Below are positions 7,382 to 11,703 of a DNA stretch of 11,703 bases, piece by piece. Each line of letters begins with the position of its first letter. Positions within the stretch are counted from its first letter, which is position 1. Under the pieces are notes generated by a model. The model was not told the DNA's origin. It worked only from the letters and a program-made list of their open reading frames with translations, and ran no database searches. Both the position numbers and the translations under genes were made by a program. This DNA comes from Sphingomonadales bacterium (GTDB taxonomy: Bacteria; Pseudomonadota; Alphaproteobacteria; Sphingomonadales; Sphingomonadaceae). The DNA lies in the NCBI GenBank assembly GCA_017302775.1, contig JAFLDC010000045.1, positions 1 to 11,703 on the forward strand. The letters run 5' to 3'.

Positions 7382-8865
7382 GCTTGCCGCGCAGTGACTC
7401 CGCGCAGGAGGACATCCAGGCACTGGCCAAGGGCGGGCGAACCAATTTTCTTGGCTTTGTCCTGCGTTTGGGCGGAACCGCGCCGTTTCTGTTCATAGCC
7501 GGGCGGTTTTACGGCGTGGAGGCACTGGGCCGTTACGCTTCGGCGCTGGTAATCGTTGAGTTGGTCAGTCAGCTGTGTGTGCTTGGCCAGCGACGCGGGC
7601 TGGCACAGCGGTTGTCGGAGGATCATCGCGATCCGGGTCACGTCATCGCCGATGGCCTGATGCTGACGTTTCTGCTGTCCGTCGCGGCCGCAGCAGCGCT
7701 CTACACCGTGCCCGCTCCCATGTTTCCCAGTGGCGAATATACGTGGTGGGACCGTATGTTGCCGGTCGCCCTGGTGTTCAACGCGCTGACAGACGTGGCG
7801 CTGGCCGCACTGGCATACCGCTACAACGTGGCGGCAACGGTACGGGCGCGTTCGCTGGTTGAACCCTGGACCCAGACGCTGGCAGCGATTGCCTTTCTCT
7901 GGCTCATTCCTGCCGCAGGTCTTGCTCTGTCGTTTATTCTTGCCAAGCTGGCTGCAGTGGCGGTGGCATTCTGGCCCTTGATCCGAGCTTTCGGACTGCC
8001 ACACGGGTGGCGCCCGAGCCTATCACGCATGACAAATCTGGCGTGGATATCAGCGCCGCTGGCCGGTGCCGACCTGATTGAATGGGGTACGCGTAAGCTG
8101 GATATTGCCCTGCTTGGTTTCTTTACGTCACCTGTTGCGGTCGGGGTATACTTCGCCGCGCAGCAAGTCGCGTCCCTGCCGCAAAAGCTCAAAACCAGCT
8201 TCGAGCCGATCCTGGGCCCGGTCATCACGCGGAACCTGAAGGAACGAAACTTTTCGGCGATTGCTGCACAGGTCAACCAGGTCGGTTTCTGGATCATCGC
8301 CGCGCAAATCGGAGTGGCACTTGCTTTGGCGATCCCGGGGGAAGCGGTGATGGGCCTGCTCGGCCCCCAGTTCGTGGGCGGCACCGGCGCCCTGACCTTT
8401 CTGCTGGCTGCCGAGGTGATGGCGGCAACCGCTGTGGTCAGCGAGGCAGCGTTGGTTTACACGGCACGGCATCGCAATCTGTGGTTGTCGCTGGTTACCA
8501 TCGCCTTGCAAGCCGCATTCACGGTTGCCGGGATCATGCTCGTCCGACACTATGGGTTGAGCGATAAGTTCGCCGCTGCCGCCGCTGCCTGCGCGCTAAT
8601 GCTGGCCCTGGCCTTTTCATCGCTGGCCAAGGGCTGGCTATTGTCGCGTTTGTTGCAACAGCCCGTCAATCCTTTCCGCTGGCCGCTCGTCTGGGCCGCC
8701 GCCCCAGCGGTGCTGATCGGGTGGGTGGTAACGCGGTTCCTGCCCGTATGGGCGGAACTGGCGATCGGAATTCCGGCGATTATCTTGGCGTATGGCTATG
8801 TCATCTGGCACAAGGGGTTTGGTCCGGAAGACCGAATTCTGTTTCGTAAGAATGTTGCTGGCTGA
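7378..8865 (+). CDS. Polysaccharide/lipopolysaccharide biosynthesis flippase (Wzx-like, MOP superfamily)
   Basis: A 495-residue, strongly hydrophobic protein with roughly 12-14 predicted membrane helices along its whole length. It resembles the oligosaccharide flippase family that moves lipid-linked sugar units across the inner membrane. Supporting features are the N-terminal first helix beginning at GGRTNFLGFVLRLGGTAP, the RFYGVEALGRYASAL segment common in Wzx-like proteins, and a mid-protein DIALLGFFTSPVAVGVYFAA block. A charged stretch (EPILGPVITRNLKERNF) separates the two halves. The start GTG overlaps the gpsA stop (GTGA), so it belongs to the tsaD-gpsA transcript. No glycosyltransferase lies nearby, so the substrate is unknown. 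A lipid II flippase (MurJ) seems less likely but cannot be excluded by eye. Confidence 0.8.
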   Translation: MSLPRSDSAQEDIQALAKGGRTNFLGFVLRLGGTAPFLFIAGRFYGVEALGRYASALVIVELVSQLCVLGQRRGLAQRLSEDHRDPGHVIADGLMLTFLLSVAAAAALYTVPAPMFPSGEYTWWDRMLPVALVFNALTDVALAALAYRYNVAATVRARSLVEPWTQTLAAIAFLWLIPAAGLALSFILAKLAAVAVAFWPLIRAFGLPHGWRPSLSRMTNLAWISAPLAGADLIEWGTRKLDIALLGFFTSPVAVGVYFAAQQVASLPQKLKTSFEPILGPVITRNLKERNFSAIAAQVNQVGFWIIAAQIGVALALAIPGEAVMGLLGPQFVGGTGALTFLLAAEVMAATAVVSEAALVYTARHRNLWLSLVTIALQAAFTVAGIMLVRHYGLSDKFAAAAAACALMLALAFSSLAKGWLLSRLLQQPVNPFRWPLVWAAAPAVLIGWVVTRFLPVWAELAIGIPAIILAYGYVIWHKGFGPEDRILFRKNVAG

Positions 8866-8972
8866 GTGCATATCTGCTGCGGGTTGGTGCCGAAAGGATT
8901 TGAATTCAAGCCGGGTTTGCCGCTCTCCTTGACGTCGGATCGGCTGTAGCGGGAATCCTCGAAAGGTAAGAA
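8866..8972. other. Intergenic region before the helix-hairpin-helix protein gene
   Basis: These 107 bases hold a perfect 10-base palindrome TTGAATTCAA (8900-8909) and an isolated TTGACG (8929-8934) without a matching -10 at normal spacing. AAAGG (8962-8966) ends 6 bases before the next ATG and is its ribosome binding site. I see no rho-independent terminator for the upstream operon. Confidence 0.4.
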
Positions 8973-9743
8973 ATGGAAGCGATCGAAGCCAATTGGCTGA
9001 TATTTGCCGCAGCGCTGCTGGTTGTGATGTTGGCAGGGTGGTTGCTGTTTAGCAGGGCGCGTTCGAGACCGGAACGGCGAGAGTACAAGCCGGATGTGCT
9101 CGATGCCGGCGCGGCTTCGATCCAGCGCAATCAGGCGCTGATTGATGCCGCTCCCGCTGCCCAGATCATACCGCCGGCTTTCGGTAGTGCTATGGCTGGC
9201 GCGGCGGAGGCGGTGGCGGTCGGCGCTCAGGACGTCGTGGAGGAAGCCGAAGCCGCAGCGCCGATGCCAATTGCTGCCGTGACCGAGGACCCGGTGCCAA
9301 CGCCCGGCCCGGAGATCCAGCCCGCACCTGCACCCGCTCCGTCGCCCCGGCCAGCACCTGAGATTGAGCCTGTACCTGAAACGGTGCCAGAACCCGCCCC
9401 CACGCCGGAAATTCAACCCTTGGTGGAGCCAGTCCCTGCGCCGGTTGCGCCGGAGACATTAGCAGCCACCGCCGTACAATCGGCGGACCAGATCCGGCCT
9501 GATGCGGGGGATGATCTCTCCCGTATCAAAGGGCTCGGGCCAAAGCTGCAGGCCTTGCTACCTACACTGGGGCTTTCCACTTATGCCCAGATCGCCGCAT
9601 TGACTGATGCCGATCTGGCCGACCTTGATAAGAAGCTGGGGGCATTCGCAGGTCGTCCTGCCAAGGATAGCTGGGTTGAGCAGGCCAGCTTCCTCGCCGT
9701 CGGCGATGTCGAAGGGTTCGAGGGACGATTCGGGAAAGTCTGA
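8973..9743 (+). CDS. Membrane-anchored protein with proline-rich linker and C-terminal helix-hairpin-helix domain
   Basis: A 256-residue protein of unknown function. Residues 8-26 form one membrane helix with acidic residues before it (MEAIEAN) and basic residues after it (SRARSRPERR). By the positive-inside rule the rest is cytoplasmic. Residues 107-161 are a spacer with 22 prolines in 55 residues and three PEI(Q/E)P units. Residues 180 to about 243 form a helix-hairpin-helix region, beginning DDLSRIKGLGPKLQALL and ending in AGRPAKDSWVEQA. The same kind of domain is appended to the C-termini of NuoE and ribosomal protein L21 in many alphaproteobacteria. It could bind nucleic acid or act as a protein contact. 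AAAGG 6 bases upstream supports the ATG start. The gene is alone on its strand, 107 bases after the flippase and 12 bases from the opposing hicB-like gene. The reading frame is genuine; the function is not known. Confidence 0.8.
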   Translation: MEAIEANWLIFAAALLVVMLAGWLLFSRARSRPERREYKPDVLDAGAASIQRNQALIDAAPAAQIIPPAFGSAMAGAAEAVAVGAQDVVEEAEAAAPMPIAAVTEDPVPTPGPEIQPAPAPAPSPRPAPEIEPVPETVPEPAPTPEIQPLVEPVPAPVAPETLAATAVQSADQIRPDAGDDLSRIKGLGPKLQALLPTLGLSTYAQIAALTDADLADLDKKLGAFAGRPAKDSWVEQASFLAVGDVEGFEGRFGKV

Positions 9744-9757
9744 ACGCCGCCGGCGTT
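9743..9757. terminator. Inverted repeat at the convergent gene junction
   Basis: AACGCC-GCC-GGCGTT forms a 6-bp GC-rich stem with a 3-base loop. It spans the gap between the two convergent genes and takes in bases of both stop codons (TGA ending 9743; TAA of the minus-strand gene, 9758-9756). No T-run follows on either side, so it could be a weak bidirectional terminator or mRNA 3' end structure rather than a classical rho-independent one. Confidence 0.35.
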
Positions 9758-9980
9758 ACCCGCCGAATATTGCTGGGCTATAGCGCGGTTCCGGCAGCGG
9801 CTGGCTCGCGGCTTTTGCGGCATCGACCCACAGATCAATAGCGCGCCGCAACTCAGCCATGGCCTGTTCCGGCGTGTTTCCTTGTGCGGAACAAGGGCGC
9901 AGATCAGGCACATCTGCAATCCAGCACTTGCAATCAGGATGCCAGAACACATTGATATGATAACGCAGTTCGTCAGCCAT
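9756..9980 (-). CDS. HicB-like protein, orphan antitoxin-type domain
   Basis: A 74-residue protein with the partial RNase H fold of the HicB family: a first strand (YHINVFWHP), then CWIADVPDLRPCSAQGNTPEQAMAEL. This fits the family pattern of a hydrophobic strand, A-x-V-P-D-L and G-x-T-x-x-E-A before a long helix. It ends with IDLWVDAAKAASQPLPEP. HicB proteins with a partner toxin bind and neutralise HicA, an mRNA interferase. Here the usual LPGC turn reads LRPC, and there is no C-terminal DNA-binding domain. The flanks (77 bases on one side, 12 on the other) leave no room for a HicA of about 60 residues. It follows uvrB on the same strand after a hairpin. No clear Shine-Dalgarno site precedes the ATG. 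It may be a stand-alone HicB domain protein with another partner or a relic of a toxin-antitoxin pair. Confidence 0.75.
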   Translation of the reverse strand: MADELRYHINVFWHPDCKCWIADVPDLRPCSAQGNTPEQAMAELRRAIDLWVDAAKAASQPLPEPRYSPAIFGG

Positions 9981-10022
9981 GCCGATGAAGCTATGCGTTT
10001 AGGTTGCGGTCAGGCAAGTCCA

Positions 10023-10045
10023 ACTCGCTCCGCTTCGGAGCAAGT
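10023..10045 (-). terminator. RNA hairpin downstream of uvrB
   Basis: In the minus-strand transcript ACUUGCUCCG-AAG-CGGAGCGAGU folds into a 10-bp stem with a 3-base loop, 12 bases after the uvrB stop. One pair is a U-G wobble that works only in minus-strand RNA; on the plus strand it would be a C-A mismatch. This fits a structure that acts in the uvrB mRNA. There is no U-run after it, so termination would be weak or factor-assisted; stabilising the mRNA 3' end is the other option. Confidence 0.45.
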
Positions 10046-10057
10046 CCTCCGCATGGA

Positions 10058-11703
10058 TCACCGCCCGCACTTGCCCTTGCGCGACTCCCGCCCGAACCGG
10101 CCCTTGCGGGTGCCTGGCTTGCCTTCATTGCTGCGGCCGACAATCGGCGCGACGCGCTCCCCTTCAGGCAGGCCAAGCTCTGTTGCTTCCAGCCGCCGGA
10201 TTTCGTCCCGTAGCCGGCCAGCTTCTTCGAACTCCAGATCTGCCGCCGCAGCGCGCATTCGGGTCTCCAGCTCCTCAATGTAGCCGCGCAGGTTGTGGCC
10301 GACGAGGTTGTTGCGCGCATCGTCCTCGATCTCCACCAACACCCCGTCGCGACTGGCGGTATCAGCAACGATATCGTGGATGTTGCGCTTGATGCTCTCA
10401 GGCGTGATGCCGTGCTCAAGATTGTATGCGCGCTGTTTCTCACGGCGACGGTCGGTCTCGGCGATGGCGCGCTCCATCGATCCGGTCATCCGGTCGGCGT
10501 AGAGGATCACCCGCCCGTCGACATTGCGGGCGGCACGGCCAATGGTCTGAATCAGAGAGGTTTCGCTGCGCAGAAAACCTTCCTTGTCGGCATCGAGGAT
10601 CGCAACTAACCCGCATTCGGGGATATCGAGCCCTTCGCGTAGAAGGTTGATCCCGACCAGAACGTCATAGACGCCAAGCCGCAGGTCACGGATCAATTCG
10701 ATGCGTTCCAGCGTCTCCACATCGGAATGCATGTAGCGCACGCGCAGGCCGGCTTCGTGCATGAATTCGGTGAGATCCTCGGCCATGCGCTTGGTCAGGG
10801 TGGTAACAAGGGTGCGATAGCCCGCAGCCGCGACCTTGCGGCATTCCTCGATGCAGTCCTGAACCTGGTCCTCGACCGGACGAATTTCGACCGGCGGATC
10901 GATCAGGCCGGTGGGGCGGATCACCTGTTCAGCGAATACGCCCCCGGACTGTTCCATTTCCCACGATCCGGGGGTGGCGGAAACGGCCACGGTCTGCGGC
11001 CGCATCGCGTCCCACTCGTTGAAACGCAACGGGCGGTTGTCGATGCAGCTTGGCAGACGGAAGCCATATTCCGCCAGCGTGATCTTGCGGCGGTGGTCGC
11101 CTTTGCTCATCGCGCCGATCTGTGGCACGGTCTGATGGCTTTCATCGACGAACAGCAGAGCATTATCGGGCAAATACTCAAACAGCGTCGGTGGCGGCTC
11201 GCCCGGCAAGCGCCCGGTGAGGAAGCGTGAATAGTTCTCGATCCCGGCGCATGATCCGGTCGCCGCGATCATCTCAAGATCAAAATTGGTGCGCTGCTCA
11301 AGCCGCTGGGCTTCGAGCAGCTTGCCCTCTGCCTCCAGCTCCTTGAGCCGCTCGGCCAGCTCAAAGCGGATCGCGTCTGCGGCCTGCTTCATCGTCGGCC
11401 CGGGGGTGACATAGTGCGAATTCGCATAAACGCGCACGCTGTTCAGGCTCGCGCCTTTCTTGCCGGTCAACGGATCGAACTCGGCGATTTCCTCAATGTC
11501 GTCGCCAAAGAAGCTGATCCGCCAGGCCATGTCCTCATAGTGACTGGGGAAGATCTCCAGATTGTCCCCTCGCACGCGGAAGGTGCCGCGCTGGAACGCC
11601 GCATCGTTGCGCTTGTATTGCAGCGCCACCAGCTTGCGAATGATCTCGCGCTGATCCTCCTTCGCGCCCTTTTTCAAATCGAAGATCATGGCCGAATAGG
11701 TTT
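10058..11703 (-). CDS. uvrB: Excinuclease ABC subunit B (N-terminus beyond the window edge)
   Basis: The visible part is 547 residues and open to the right edge; the ATG at 11689 is internal (preceded by TYSA). Full UvrB proteins are around 670 residues or more, so the Walker A motif and the damage-probing beta-hairpin lie outside. UvrB takes over damaged DNA from UvrA, verifies the lesion and recruits UvrC for nucleotide excision repair. Visible helicase elements are DESH (11135-11146), SATPGSWE, the [12 protein letters not shown] block, [25 protein letters not shown] and QTIGRAARN (10523-10549). The C-terminal UVR domain, which contacts UvrC, follows ([20 protein letters not shown], roughly 10180-10285). 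The protein ends in a strongly basic tail of about 20 residues ([16 protein letters not shown]), a feature variable in the family. It points away from the window edge; a hairpin and the hicB-like gene follow on the same strand. Confidence 0.97.
   Translation of the reverse strand, partial: TYSAMIFDLKKGAKEDQREIIRKLVALQYKRNDAAFQRGTFRVRGDNLEIFPSHYEDMAWRISFFGDDIEEIAEFDPLTGKKGASLNSVRVYANSHYVTPGPTMKQAADAIRFELAERLKELEAEGKLLEAQRLEQRTNFDLEMIAATGSCAGIENYSRFLTGRLPGEPPPTLFEYLPDNALLFVDESHQTVPQIGAMSKGDHRRKITLAEYGFRLPSCIDNRPLRFNEWDAMRPQTVAVSATPGSWEMEQSGGVFAEQVIRPTGLIDPPVEIRPVEDQVQDCIEECRKVAAAGYRTLVTTLTKRMAEDLTEFMHEAGLRVRYMHSDVETLERIELIRDLRLGVYDVLVGINLLREGLDIPECGLVAILDADKEGFLRSETSLIQTIGRAARNVDGRVILYADRMTGSMERAIAETDRRREKQRAYNLEHGITPESIKRNIHDIVADTASRDGVLVEIEDDARNNLVGHNLRGYIEELETRMRAAAADLEFEEAGRLRDEIRRLEATELGLPEGERVAPIVGRSNEGKPGTRKGRFGRESRKGKCGR

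Noticed and set aside
7066..8004. A 312-codon minus-strand open frame across gpsA and the flippase.
   Set aside because: Rich in Gln, Arg, His and Cys without any hydrophobic core pattern; antisense to two genes coupled by a GTGA overlap.
8929..8957. TTGACG (8929-8934) as the -35 box of a promoter for the helix-hairpin-helix protein gene.
   Set aside because: At 17-base spacing the -10 position reads GGAATC, and the GCTGTAGC closer by is at too short a distance. A promoter is likely in this gap but not proven by these boxes.
8796..9416. A minus-strand frame of 206 codons opposite the helix-hairpin-helix protein gene.
   Set aside because: Arg/Gly-rich complement of the Pro/Ala/Glu-rich coding strand; the plus-strand frame has a ribosome binding site and a recognisable domain layout.
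10010..10054. A 14-codon ATG frame directly after the uvrB stop on the minus strand.
   Set aside because: It coincides with the RNA hairpin, has no ribosome binding site of its own and shows no coding character.
9981..10057. A possible hicA gene beside the hicB-like gene.
   Set aside because: The gap is 77 bases and the only open frame in it is 14 codons; the other side has 12 bases before a convergent gene.

Overview
The window reads as ordinary chromosomal DNA of a GC-rich alphaproteobacterium, most likely of the order Sphingomonadales (sphingomonads/erythrobacters). The reasons are a secreted alkaline phosphatase of the Sphingomonas SPAP/PhoK class, a divergent hemC-hemD / tsaD-gpsA arrangement, a COG4223 (Mic60/mitofilin-like) gene behind hemD, and a helix-hairpin-helix domain of a type common in alphaproteobacteria. 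The taxonomic call is inference from gene content. Coding density is very high: no gene-free stretch exceeds about 110 bases.

Layout. (1) Positions 1-2694, plus strand: the 3' part of a secreted alkaline phosphatase (its N-terminus lies off the window), followed after 7 bases by a UbiH/COQ6-type FAD monooxygenase for ubiquinone synthesis. (2) Positions 5296-2691, minus strand: a tight hemC-hemD-Mic60-like operon for the middle steps of heme/tetrapyrrole synthesis plus a membrane-anchored coiled-coil protein. Its last stop codon overlaps the stop of the ubiquinone gene. (3) Positions 5340-8865, plus strand: tsaD (tRNA t6A modification), gpsA (glycerol-3-phosphate for phospholipid synthesis) and a polysaccharide flippase. 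Both junctions are 4-base GTGA overlaps, so translation is probably coupled. Only 43 bases separate the hemC and tsaD start codons. (4) Positions 8973-9743, plus strand: a single-pass membrane protein with a proline-rich linker and a C-terminal helix-hairpin-helix domain. (5) Positions 9980-9756, minus strand: a small HicB-like protein with no HicA partner. (6) Positions 11703-10058, minus strand: the C-terminal three quarters or so of UvrB, followed by a strong RNA hairpin.

Most genes are housekeeping: ubiquinone, heme, tRNA modification, phospholipid precursor and nucleotide excision repair. I found no mobile element, CRISPR array, RNA gene or defence island, and nothing that convincingly forms an undescribed multi-gene system. 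The items most worth a second look are the membrane-tethered helix-hairpin-helix protein, the Mic60-like gene in the heme operon, the orphan HicB, and the compact convergent and divergent gene junctions.
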